Below are positions 35,609 through 47,500 of a stretch of DNA of 64,000 nucleotides, in pieces. Position numbers and translations under genes: made by a program. Position 1 is the first letter of the stretch. Each line of letters begins with the position of its first letter. Source of the DNA: Gyromitra esculenta. Taxonomy: Eukaryota; Ascomycota; Pezizomycetes; Pezizales; Discinaceae. A model generated the notes under the pieces. It did no database searches. It was not told the origin of the DNA and saw only the letters and a program-made list of their open reading frames with translations. The DNA is taken from contig JBCAML010000019.1 of the NCBI GenBank assembly GCA_038503075.1, positions 1,240,001-1,304,000 of the forward strand, in the 5' to 3' direction.

Positions 35609-36535
35609 TCATTCGCCATCTACAAGACGACGCGGTGGTGCTTGTCTAGTCGTCGCCCATAACTGCACTGCATTTCCCATATTGTCTTTCGCCATGATAT
35701 CTGCTCCCCTTTCCAGCAACAATCTCGCATCCTCTGCGCCTCCAGCATACCGTGTGGCCAGATGTAAGGGCGTTTGCCCAAAGCTATTTCTCTCAGCGAC
35801 ATTTGCACCATATTCCAGCAACAAACCCACAGTTCCCCTCGACGACTCAGCTGCCACATGTAATGGTGTGTTTCCGTTGCCGTCCTTCGCATTCACGTCC
35901 GCGCCTTTGCCCAGCAACGCTTTCGCAACTTCCTTCGAGTATCGTACCGCCGTGTGCAATGGTGTGCTCCCATCCTTATCACGTGCGGAGATATCGGCTC
36001 CATTCTCCAATAGTGATTCGACAACGGCTGGCCCGAACCATGATCCAAGATGAAGCGGAGTTCTTTTAAGATGGTCCCGAGTATCCACTTCAGCACCCCT
36101 GTCAAGGAGCAGCTTAATCATCGCAAAATTTGAGTTCTTTGCAGCCCAGTGTAGCGGTATCCAGTTCTTCCCGCGAATGTCTTGAAGCGCAAGATTTACT
36201 CCTTGTGCCATGGCGAATTTGAGTAACATCTCGCTGCAGCTCCCAGGCGATTGGTGTAATACAACTGTTGCACCTTTACCGCTGGGCGCCTCTACTACGA
36301 TAATTCCAGCTCCATGCTCGAGTAGAAGCTTGACCATCGGTTCACATCCGTTTGTTACTGCCCAGAACAGCGCTGTCATGGCATATTTAGCGCGAAGAGC
36401 GAATTCGTTGAGCAGTGGCGTAAGCAAGATCGCAAGACGACGATTTGTGAGAATGAGAGCATTTACTTCGTGTGCATGTTCAAAGCTTTCGGCAATTGGG
36501 AGGAGGAGCTCGTTTGGGAGGCTTAGGAGGGGCAT
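35609..36535 (-). CDS. F-box-like/ankyrin-repeat protein
   Basis: A single-exon gene of 308 residues from the ATG at 36535; the frame extends further upstream but without another ATG. The N-terminus LLSLPNELLLPIAESFE followed by LILTNRRLAILLTPLLN is the F-box-like pattern that binds Skp1 in SCF ubiquitin ligases. About seven ankyrin repeats follow, the best being TPLHLGSWFGPAVVESLLENG, STPLHTAVRYSKEVAKALLGKG and TPLHVAAESSRG. Such proteins are inferred to present a target bound by the ankyrin stack for ubiquitination. It is a diverged paralogue of the gene at 37948-38949, on the same strand. The reading frame is intact. Confidence 0.85.
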   Translation of the reverse strand: MPLLSLPNELLLPIAESFEHAHEVNALILTNRRLAILLTPLLNEFALRAKYAMTALFWAVTNGCEPMVKLLLEHGAGIIVVEAPSGKGATVVLHQSPGSCSEMLLKFAMAQGVNLALQDIRGKNWIPLHWAAKNSNFAMIKLLLDRGAEVDTRDHLKRTPLHLGSWFGPAVVESLLENGADISARDKDGSTPLHTAVRYSKEVAKALLGKGADVNAKDGNGNTPLHVAAESSRGTVGLLLEYGANVAERNSFGQTPLHLATRYAGGAEDARLLLERGADIMAKDNMGNAVQLWATTRQAPPRRLVDGE

Positions 36536-37947
36536 ATTCGTCGTTTTGGCCTGTAAGGGATTGCAATAATTAACCGTATAGCTTGAAGAGCTTGGACAAG
36601 CTGTGAGAGAAGTACTTGAGGCTTGGTGGCCGTGATGCTTCTTGTAGCGCTGTTTCAATTCAGGGGGGACAGGGAGGGTATGGAGCAGGAAATTGTAATC
36701 TGTCCAAACTGGTCATGCCTTGGCCAGTCTGGGGGGATGTTTCGGGAGATCATTGTCAGGGGGCTCGTGCCCGATGCTCGGCCTTCTCGGCTGAACTAAG
36801 CAGCGGCATCGAGGGTGAGAATGTTCGGGAGGACCTTCATCGGTGGTAAGATTTTATTTTCCAAAGTATTGGCATCTATGCGCGACTATTTCTAGCATTG
36901 GCATTTACATGAGGGCTTACGTGGAAACTTATTTCTTTTTGTTTAACACCCAAAGTGCAGGTAATTGAATTCCACGAATCATACGCGTCATCGTGAGTTA
37001 AATGGCTGATTGGGTTGGGAGAAATTCAGAGCCTTATGCTTGCTTTTTGAACGAACCCTGAATTTCTGATTTCGACGGCGAATAGTTTTTCCGGTAGTTA
37101 CCTTCCATGCGCCACTTCCGAAGATCAACCACCAAGATCTTGATCTTCCATGCGGCAGGATAGATTTGGCACTGGTACTTAGCAGGCAATCTTTTTGATG
37201 ATTCGCTATAGGCACAGCCGATCAGATCGCTTCGTTGGAGGCATACGGATTTCTACTGCTAACTCTTTCTAACAGCCATTGCTCTATGCCAAGCTGGCAT
37301 TTAGCAGACATCGCCGTCGAACTCCCAGCCCCAGGCTACTTTCACGTTCTTATGAGTATGGATCTAGGAGTAAAGTGCTTACTATCTAGTTCTGAATGGG
37401 TACGCGGAGTGAGTGAATAGATAAGGTTGTTAGCGAGTTTTTTTAAAAATATCAAGTTAGTATACGTACTGTATTGTATTTATCTCTAAACAAGATAAAA
37501 ATATTAACCAACAAGTATGCTCCATCACAAATGAATAAACAACAACAGCAACGTTCTATTGCACCTTTATGACCTAGTTTAAGGCCGTTAGTTTTTCTGC
37601 TGCATGTAACATTCTTGTACCCTAAAATAATGAAACAGTGACCCAGCAAAATAAACTCACCCGTATGGAATAGAAACAACGAATAATAGTATTAAATATA
37701 AACTCTAAATTTTTAATTTATAAGACGCCAGCGACCTCGCTTTAGCTGGTTCTATGTTCCGATAACCTTCACATATCTTCTGTGGCTCTTGATGCATCAA
37801 ATGTGCCTCTGGCTATCTTCCACACCTTGCTAAAGGTTCCTGGTTCTGGACATTATATATGTACCCTTCATAGAAAGAGGATTAAATCTCTACCATGACT
37901 TAAACTTTCAACTTAACAAGGAATTTGATATTAAGAATACATATAGT
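36536..37947. other. Intergenic between the two ankyrin paralogues
   Basis: No gene supported. The second copy of the dispersed repeat lies at about 37600-37650. Confidence 0.5.
37600..37650 (-). repeat. Dispersed repeat fragment, copy 2
   Basis: The reverse strand matches 22596-22650 (CACTGTTTCATTATTTTA, then GTACAAGAATGTTACATGC). The relationship is modest, about 45-50 bp. Confidence 0.45.
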
Positions 37948-38949
37948 TTAAATAGTTCGCGAATACGATAAGCCGGGGATGCGAAGAAAAGGAACATCAG
38001 GTGGGTTTGTTAAATAATACATTTTCTGTTGGTACTCGCGCTTTTTTAATCTCCTCAAAGCCAAATGAAACATCTGCCACAAAGTTCTGCCTGGCCACCC
38101 GTGCCTTTCCTCGTCACCCTTGATTATATTATCCATCAGTTGCAAAACTGATGGACATGCCATCTGGAATGGTGTCCGTCTTAGATGGTCCTCAGCAGTG
38201 ACATCGGCTCCTTCCTCGAGTAAACACCTGACCAGTCGCTCATCTCCGATCTTCACTGCGATATGAAGCGGTGTCCTTTGTTGGTGATCCTGTAGGGTGA
38301 CGTCGGCGCCCTTTTCACACAGTAGTCTCATTGTCCCTTCATGTCTGTACTCGACCGCCATATGGAGTGGTGTCCTTCCCATGAAGTCTCTCACAGAAAT
38401 ATCTGCACCTCTCTCCAGCAGCACCATGACATCTATCTCCCTGCCCTGCCACGCAGCCTCGTGGAGTGGACTCAAGTCAAAGTCGTCCCGGGCCTCGATA
38501 TAAGCACCCTTCTTTAGCAATAGGTTAAATAGTCCTTCATGCCCGTTACGTATGGCATAATGCAATGCCGGCAGTGATCGTCGACGGGTGTCTCGAAGGA
38601 CAAGATTCGGTCCTTGATCCAGTACAAATCTGACTTCTGCTTGGGTACACGTTTCGGGTCCTTTATGCACCAGTTTTCTTTTTGCCCAGTGAATCGGATC
38701 TTTCATAATCACTTCGATCTGATTTCCCCGCTCCAGTAACATTTTAACGACCGCTTCTTGTTGATTTGCTGCTGCCCAGAAGAGAGCTACCATTGCGTTT
38801 TCGGAACGGATTGCACAGCGGTTTAGGAGTGGAATGAGGACGCGAGCGAAACGACGGTTGGTCCGGAGGAGCGAGTGGACATCTTTTGGGCGTTGGAAAT
38901 TTTCTGCGATGCGTAGAAGGAGTTCGCTTGGAAGATTCTGGAGCGCCAT
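37948..38949 (-). CDS. F-box-like/ankyrin-repeat protein
   Basis: Single exon of 333 residues with a clear ATG at 38949. The N-terminus LQNLPSELLLRIAENFQ then LLRTNRRFARVLIPLLN is an F-box-like segment, closely matching the paralogue at 35609-36535 (shared pattern LP-ELLL-IAE, TNRR, PLLN, ALFWA). At least five ankyrin repeats follow: ALHYAIRNGHEGLFNLLLKK, LSPLHEAAWQGREIDVMVLL, RTPLHMAVEYRHEGTMRLL, RTPLHIAVKIGDERLVRCLL. The last 70 residues are not repeat-like. It is inferred to be a substrate adaptor for SCF ubiquitin ligase; the target is unknown. Confidence 0.88.
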   Translation of the reverse strand: MALQNLPSELLLRIAENFQRPKDVHSLLRTNRRFARVLIPLLNRCAIRSENAMVALFWAAANQQEAVVKMLLERGNQIEVIMKDPIHWAKRKLVHKGPETCTQAEVRFVLDQGPNLVLRDTRRRSLPALHYAIRNGHEGLFNLLLKKGAYIEARDDFDLSPLHEAAWQGREIDVMVLLERGADISVRDFMGRTPLHMAVEYRHEGTMRLLCEKGADVTLQDHQQRTPLHIAVKIGDERLVRCLLEEGADVTAEDHLRRTPFQMACPSVLQLMDNIIKGDEERHGWPGRTLWQMFHLALRRLKKREYQQKMYYLTNPPDVPFLRIPGLSYSRTI

Positions 38950-39953
38950 GGGCTGCGGTAATGGAGATACTCAAGAGCGCCCGAGGAAGTTACTGATATT
39001 TAACATGTCACCACCGTCTAAATGCAGGGGCAGCGCCAAGGCGGTTACTATTGATGAGACTTGGCACGCTAAACCTACTTTTAACATCGAAAGATGTTTC
39101 AATGTTTCAGCAATACCCATGGTTCATACGTATTAGCCACAGGAAGCATACGACACCTCTACCAATCACTCTCCATCGCATGGTTTATTATGATGGAATT
39201 TGTGTCAGAAAAGCTTTCCATAACCTGATATGCCTCACAAATCCCACTCAAACAGCTACCCTATAGAAATTGGTACTTTAGAAGTAACTTGAATGTAAAG
39301 ATCCTAGCCAACTACTATGTTTAAAAACAATTAGCCAGATAACTCAAATAAGAGGGGTTTATGATTTCTGTTTATTGAGGGACAGGTTCTCCACACATGT
39401 CTTAGATAATTCCGTATACAACACTTCCTAAGCTAGATGATAGATAGAAATCAATTCGTTTGACCTTTACTCCGTCCCAATCGCTAGAATAAAGTTCTAG
39501 CTCTTATTACGGCAAATGCCAATTTGTTAGCACTAGCTCTAAGTGCACACAACACCCACTTCTCCACGAAAGACGAAAGTCTTGCTTCTAATCTTGACAG
39601 GGCTATACTCGAAAATGGATACTTATATTAAAATAAGAGTAAATTTGCGTTAAGCCTTGCGAATAGGTTTGAGACCACTAAGCTGGTGGGCTCCTACGGA
39701 TATTGGGCTTCTTGAAACTTTCACGAAATCTCGCTCACGTTCATAGCAGGTCTTAAAAAATTTGCAGGATATATACTAAATTAACTAAAAGGAAAGTCGT
39801 GTCGTACCCAGATATTGAAATTTAAAACATTAATTCCAAGAAATTCGTTATATCACATCCAATAACTCCATTCACAAAGGGAAGAAAAAGGCTGACAATA
39901 AGTGATACCCAAGGGAAAAAAAAAATTACTGAAAGATCCCCTCTTACGATCCC
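38950..39953. other. Intergenic
   Basis: AT-rich, with no supported gene; the right part is probably the 3' region of the terpene synthase. Confidence 0.5.
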
Positions 39954-41533
39954 TTAAGGGATATGAACCAAAATATCACCACTATCACCAAGGTACTGCG
40001 GGTTCTTAAAGTAGCGTTTGCATTGGTATCTAAGGTATCACGGTTAGCCTTCACGTTCGTCTTCTAAAGATTGTGCGTAGCTACTCACGTCCAGTAAGTC
40101 ATCCCGATCACAATATCCTCACAGCCTTTGATCCAGGTGTGGATATCCTGCGCCAGCTTAGGATTATCCTCAGGAATCGGGACGCGAGTTTTAGCAGCCT
40201 CGAAGGCAGCGTGGTCGTCAGCAATAAGTTGACACGTAAAGTCGATGGCATCCTGTGGGGCAAGTCCGTGATGATATACAAGCACTGCAACGACATTATC
40301 AAGCTGACCACCGACATCGTTAATCTCTTTGGCTAGCGAGGCTACATCGTTGATACTGTGATTATGTTAGCCCCAAGAATCGCCTACTTGAAACTGATCA
40401 GAAAACTAACTTTTGGATCAAAAAGCAGGTTTTATCGATGATAATTTGAACAGCTTCGTGTTCAAAGAACGAGTCCGGGATATCAAGATTATACGAGTAT
40501 CTGCGCAAGTTAGAAAAAAAAACAGAATCACTCGTATGGGGGGTTGTTTGGTAAAACGCACTCAAGAAGGCCAACATTGATGCCAACTGCAGCGGTATGG
40601 CGCCGTGATGCATTAAAGGTCTTGAAGTCTGGAAGATCCTCATTGTATTTTGCTTGCATACTGACAACTGCATCAACATACTGGCGAAGTTCATCGAGAA
40701 TGCGTACTTGAGTAGCTGTCGGGAAACAGAATTAATACACAAGACCCAACACTTCGCAGGTTGTCACGTGTTAGACTTACACTCAGAGCAAGATGCCTGG
40801 ATTGTGGTGACCACATCACAGTAAGCCTCCATTATGGGACTCATTTTTGGAGGAGGACCGGAGAATCGCGATGGACCAAGGGTGTAGGACATGGCAGCAT
40901 GAGTTTCTCTATGGACACGTTTTGTTCCTTCTGTGTCTTTGGCGAGTGCACCGCAGTCGATTTCTAAATTATGGTTAATAAAATCTCTTTGTGAAACATA
41001 GCTTCATCATAGATCAATAGTTACCATCGTCCCAAAGATATAACTGTTGATTTGGTATCAGTAAAAACTTGAAAGAAGCTAACAGCAGTTTCTTGAAGAA
41101 AGGTGCTTACCCATCCAGTATAAAGGGCCATTTGATAACAAGCCTCCTCAGGAACATCCGGATAAAAGCAGGCATTAAGGAGCAACGGATCGACACCTTC
41201 AATCCACTTACGATGCTTTGGGTTCGAAGCAATGCGGCTATACCGAACAACTGATCAGTTTCATTCATGCTAGGGACGGACCAAAGCCCCAATTCGAAAA
41301 ACTTACTCAAATAGCCAGTTATTAGTCTTCTCACGAAGTTTTTTGCTATACACTTCGTTCACCTTTGGGACCCAGCCAGGCATCAGATCGTAGAAGTTGG
41401 GTACGATAATATCCATATTTCTGAACCGATTTCTGAGAGCTTCGTGAGAAACTTCCAACTTTGCTGGGATCATGGTTGCAGAGCATGGATGATATTCGCT
41501 AGGTTCACTGATTGTCATCGTCATGGTGGCCAT
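39954..41533 (-). CDS. Class I terpene synthase (sesquiterpene synthase-like)
   Basis: Eight exons (41533-41307, 41237-41111, 41043-41025, 40963-40781, 40715-40562, 40500-40411, 40355-40089, 40029-39954) give 380 residues with every phase matching. Class I terpene synthases ionise a prenyl diphosphate, usually farnesyl diphosphate, with Mg2+ and cyclise it. The Asp-rich metal motif is WDDEID (about residues 122-127), the NSE triad is NDVASLAKE (269-277), and the Arg-Tyr pair near the C-terminus is KRYF (360-363). Other family landmarks are VPNFYDLMPGWVPKVN, NPKHRKWIEGVDPLLLNAC and RRHTAAVGIN. Exon 3 is just 19 nt and carries the double Asp. No P450, oxidase or transporter lies nearby. The exact product cannot be read from the sequence. 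Confidence 0.92.
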
Positions 41534-44500
41534 TTTTTAAAAATGGACAGAAAAAACGTTTGTTGAAGAGGAGGAGGGGAGTATCACAAAGGAGGTAGAT
41601 GTCGGAGGTTTTTGGTATGATGATGATGGTAGATGTGACTAGGCTGATGATGTTTTTCGCTGGAAGGGGCCCCTCTCTTATAGTAGAGACTAGGTGGAAG
41701 TCAAATAGCGAAGTTCTATGTGTGGAGAGTAAGTAATCCAGTACTATAGAATTTGCTTTTATGTGGCTTTCTCATCTGCATACACTAGGCTTGCTCAACC
41801 GCTAAACTTACATGTAACTATTGCGTTCTAGGGAAGAATAATCACAAAAGAGCTTTGAATTTTCCGGGAGCGTGGGGGGGAGGCCACACATGTCAGCTAG
41901 GATGATCGAGGTTTGGGAAGAGCTGTCATGTTAGGCTGCCCCTCATTCTTAGCATCTTCATCTCCTAAATGAGATTGACTCCGAAATATCACGTATCCTT
42001 TCTTATCTCCACACGTGTTCGGACGAGGAAGTCGGTTCTCCACTATCATGTAATTTACCGTCACTATTACCGCCGGAAGCTATCACCCGAGGGTAGGACT
42101 ATCCATTAAACGCCCCACCAAACTTATCCCTTGTCAGATGCCGCTCGTCTTAATTTTTCCCTGTAATATTAGAGTATTTAGGAAGCCAAAGAAGTTCCTA
42201 GTGGTGGCATGGCGACGCTGGTGACATGGCATTGGTAAAGCTAATCCAATAATACACGGCGCTAATGCAAGAATTCTTTGTGGCGGTTTTTTTCCAAGTT
42301 AGGTTTTATTGATGGAGTACTGGTAATTGCGCAAGGGGCTAACCGTTGTAGTTGTCAAGGCTATTAAGTCCAAGATGAGCTATCGGTAGGTCAATTGAAC
42401 CGTAGGCGCGCATCGCCAAAGTTTTTTTTTTTTACCTTTGCCGCCGACGTGAATGACGATGAGAAGATCCAGTTTTTAAAATGCATAGATGTGGAGCCTA
42501 GCCAATCATTGGCTATCATATTATCATGGCTCCCACAAGATGCTTATACTATAATCACCCTCGGAAGGCACGTAAGCTTTTTTTTTTTTTAGTTGAGATC
42601 TTCTCTAGTTGTTCGTTTTATAGAGATCATTCTCTAACAGTTCGATGGTGCCTGCTTGAGCTAATATGGATACGAGCTTAGTACTATGATTTTTGTTATC
42701 AACACTGACTGTGACCGATATCGGAAGCCCTTCTTCCTCCAACCGAAGGCTTGGAGGTGAGATGGCTGTGGGTCAAGAACGATGATCTCTCTTCTGCAGA
42801 ATAAATTTCTATGTTCGTGCGTCATGTACCCCGGGATTAGCGTTATAGCTGCCATGTCACTGCTGCTAGAAATATTACAGACCAACTAGAGCAGGTCCCA
42901 GCTGCAGCCTACCCCATTGCATCTTAAGCGGGAAAATGTGATTTATTCGCTAGTATGTTTTTTCTACGAAATCCTTCGATTGTAATCGTATCATCTCTTA
43001 ATGGGTCGACGATTGGTATTAATCAGCTATGATGAATTGGTACCTGTGTGTTGAGATCCACCAGTGAATTACTATTTTGGTGATGATAATACTATCTTCA
43101 TCGTGCGATTTCTTGCCCACGTAGCTTACTATTCCCCACCTAGATATATGTGTTGCTGTAGTAATACACTATAGTTCATGGTCCTTAACACATCTTTTCT
43201 AGCATGATAACGTACACACAGTACCTCATGCAGTTACGAGAAAGCTTAGAATCTTTGGGGCATACATAGTTCATCCACCAACGCTGACGGCGACCTTGGG
43301 TTATGGTGTCACAGACATATGAGGAATGTTTGCACGATCGCCACATGTACAAATCCTCTGAAGAGACTGAGTTACACACATTGCTGATGATATTACGCTC
43401 TGATAGTGTGTATTTGGTGAGACTCGGAGCCAGAAGTGGCCGCGGATATATATTTAGTCGGTTGCTTCGGCCAAAATCAGTGCTATTCGGGCAGTGTTTT
43501 GGAAGTCTAGGCAATTGTCAACGCCGAGCGCCGAGAATATTACCCTCGGTCTCGAGAAAATACAGGTAAGTAGGTGGGTAGGTAGTTCAGTTCCCGTGGA
43601 TTCAGTGTCTCTGTGTGTGAATCTTACACCCAGGCTAAGCCAACGCGTACAGGAGGAAGCTGCCACATCTGACAGCGGTACAGGAGCCCGAGCAGAGTAA
43701 GCGGAACACAAAGCTTAAGCATACTTATGTGCTTTGGCTGACTTTGGCTAAACTTCCGTACAAGTAATCAGAGACGTCGTTAGTCCCGCGTTGCCGCGCG
43801 TGGAGGTTACATTATCATCCGTTTTCAGGTATCGAGGTGGTGCCCCCTCTTTCCAAAGGTTGGCTATTGAGAGTCTGTCGTGTTAATCTGCAGGTGGAAA
43901 GGTGCTACACTAGGTATCGTCTCATCTGAAGCTCAACTGGCGTGCACGATCTGAACTTTGCCTCCAGAACTTGAATCCCTCCCCAATTTGCTTTTTAAGC
44001 TAGGTTACAGCTCTTAGATCCCAACATTCGTAATATCGTTAGTTAGCCCAGGAATCCGCAGCCAGCTCCCTTAACTTGAAATTTCTACCAAGCCCGATCC
44101 ACGATTGTCAGCGTTTGTCCCATGTTTCTTTTTCCTAGTTTAATCTCCCCAATCCTATGCGTGCAATTGTGAATTCTTCGGGTAATTCTGCCCCCAGGCG
44201 GCGGGTAGCGTTTGCTGTGCGCCAGCTGGCGGCTTTTAACCGTTCCGGCATTACGCGGTTTTGGGAACGTCAGAGGATATTTTAGCGCAGTTTGTAAACG
44301 CCACTGACGCGTCTGCTCCCCCTCCGAGAGCTACCGATTATGGGGATCCTCCAATCAGATTAGGTTAGGTGCGATAAGTGCTTGCCGCACATTCGCGTGG
44401 GATGGATGTGGCTCTAGCTATGCAGTGGAGGTGGCATACTTCCCCACACCAAGAGTCAAAACCACATCTTTGGGTCATCACACCCGCAATTTTCCACTAG

Positions 44501-47500
44501 CCAGGTCTTTGGGATCTCTTCCCCAGCGGTTCAACCTTCTTTTGAGCGACTAGATGTCAGGTAAATAGGCAAAGATTCCTCTTCCCATACGTAATTGTAG
44601 TTTTCAAAATTTACGTATACCTGCACTACGGTTCCTGGTTCAAGGGCTGGTTCCTGGTTCTGTATGCAAGGTCAAGGACTGAACACGCGATATGACAGAG
44701 CATGGCTAAAAAAAAAAAAAAGCAAATGGCCGGTCGTCTGCCGAGCCCGGGGCAACTTTTATCTCCACGTTATAGTCCTCTCTGCCAACCATTTAACGGA
44801 TCTCAAGAAAGTGTAGAAAAAGTAAGAAAAGGCAAGTAAAAAGCAAAAATACCAAGAGGCAGGCTTAAGTGCAGAAACGGGAAACGGGGGGCCAAACGAT
44901 CCAAGTTGAAACGTAAATCTCCGTGGCTATTTCTCGATTAGATTGAATTTTTAAAGTACCATTAATGTACGTATATATCACAACCTTTATCATAATCATC
45001 TAAGTACTATCCTTTCACCCAGGAATAATTCTAAAAGAACGAAAAAAAGGGAACCGAGAGGCTAGGGAGGGATGGCTGTAAGCTGCACAGACCAATGCGC
45101 CATGGCTTAGCTGCTTTATAAAGCCCGAGGGATGGATACATGTACCCTAGTATCGAATATGCACTTGCTTCAAATTATGATACATAAAAGCACAGATGTG
45201 TCATGACAGTTTGGGGTCACCCAGTTTATTGATCTAAATCGAGATGGGGTTTTTCGTTATGCAGCATCAGTTGGCGCCAAAGTATTCTTCTATCAAGAAC
45301 AGGCGAAAAAATTTCAGAATTCGGTAACCCGAGGACACCATATAATAATCCCCAAAGAGATCGCCGCCTCACGGAGTGTCGCTTATCGACGCGATTGGCT
45401 TGAGACCTGACTCGGAGCGGATTCTCGATGAAAGATAGGACTAGGCAAGTGAGTTTGATAGATCTCGTGGATTTACGCGCCGATATAAGTCGAATCTGTG
45501 TCTACCATCTGCTGCTTTTTCAGAGTTTGCGTCTATCAATCCTGACAAGCCAATAGTTCCGTAGATTTGAATCAGTCCCCCGCAAAAGCAGATAATACAT
45601 CTAATTGATGTCGAACTGGGTATCCCGATATATGGAAAACCACTGCTTGTTAATCGTTTCACACAACTACATCCAAGTCACCTTTATTTAATGGGTCAGA
45701 GAAAGACGTGATTTAAGACACAACTATTAGTGGAATTCATGGTCCTGGGGAGTATCGTAAACACAGCCATCAGCACCAACGATCGTTTTCCCACACGTCC
45801 GCAGCTATGCCCAACTGGAAATAGATGCAGAAGTATCAACCGTGTAACCAGATAGGCCATCAAACTCTCGATCATATGTTCCCGATCAGTTCTAAACCGC
45901 AGCGTACAGCGGTCCACTGCCTAGGTAAAATTAGGGCATTATAGCCGCTGTAATGTATAAGCGCTATCCGGCTGCTCTTAGTTGGGAATATTATGCAACT
46001 CTACATACGGTTTGGGGAAAGCGAAACGCACGCACAGACCAGCGATCTCGAGTGATAATTTATGATTTTCCTCTTACATATTCATTTTCTCTAGAGATTT
46101 ACATTGTAGTTACCTAAGATTACTCGCTTTTCCTCCCTAGTGATTTTCTTCTTGCTATCTTCATGTAAACTCCAAAGTCACCGGCGGAAACTACATTTAG
46201 CCAGGGGTGTTTATTGCAACCATAAAGCATAAGACATCACTCGCCAAAATTACAGACCTAGTACAATCAGTAATCCGGAGTTAGCGGCTGTACCTCATTA
46301 GCTCATTATCACTCAAAAAGGCTCCACAGGCTGCCCCTCCCAAGCTTAAAGAACAAAACCCCCGTAAGAAGCAAACGATAAGCAAACCTACAAATATCTA
46401 CATATTAGCTACATCAAAATAGTAAACAGTTGGCACCATGGCGTACATATGCCGAGGGCGCCGGCCGCGGGATTCCCAGAACCCAAAGATACTACTTCCT
46501 CAGCGCCAGGAACAAATTTTCTCGTTGATCTATTTCATACATTTCTGTGAGGATTTCCATCGACAGACACATCCAAAGGTACCAGAAGACCCCTGTTAGC
46601 TGGTTTTTTAATATAGAGGATCTCTGGTCGAATCATTTGACACGTGTGGGGTCGGTCCAGTTCACTCTTGCCGAGGACCAGCAGAGAAAGATTAGTACGT
46701 ATCATCACAAAAAAAACCCCCACAATGCCAGACGGAATGAGATATCATAATAGGTAGCCCTCTAAGTTTGTTCACTCAACCGAACTTGCGAATCGAGACC
46801 CCCAAGAGACTAGACGAGATAAGAAGGGGGGAATCAAGCTCAGCCATCCTATCATGTGGGCGTGCGGCTGTGTACATCTCCCCCCTCGGTCGTGTCAGTC
46901 CATAGTTAATGTCTATGAGATATTGACGGTTAGCGACATCTTAGGTTTTTTTTTTTAGCGGGCGCGGTCGATAAGCAGCTCTGTGGTTGAGTTCACTCAG
47001 CGATCGCGAGAAGCAATTTCAAGTTCCCCGAAGCCGCGGAACATAGGCGCTCACCGCGGCCGAGCAAACTAGAAAATATGGCCTCATAAGTTAGTATCAA
47101 TCGGCAAGATATCTTTGGACGGGGAAGGAAGAAAGCAAGAAAGCTAGCTCGGAGAGAGATACGAGATATGTCGTGATGCTTTAAACTAGGATTGATGCAT
47201 ATGCGACGTGAGTGATAGTCTGTCAAAATATAATCACACATCGCTTGCCGCGCAGGCAGCCAGGCAGACAGCGGTGAGCGAGCGGGATTTAGAACAAGCC
47301 TACCACTTCGCCTATTCTGAAAAGATACCCGTATGCTAGCTCCACCGATGATTGTGTGACCATGCATATGTGCGAAGCTCAGGTACAGAACTCTTATTTT
47401 CACCTGATCCTAGTGGTAATAATAGCACCGGTTTTGTGTTCCTTGTCCGTTCAAGATTTAGTTCACCATACGTCTTAATTGGTTAATGTATTTTTCTATT

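Noticed and set aside
45696..45917. Possible P450- or enzyme-like fragment on the minus strand
   Set aside because: Only short matches in mixed frames; no motif such as a haem-binding Cys loop was found.
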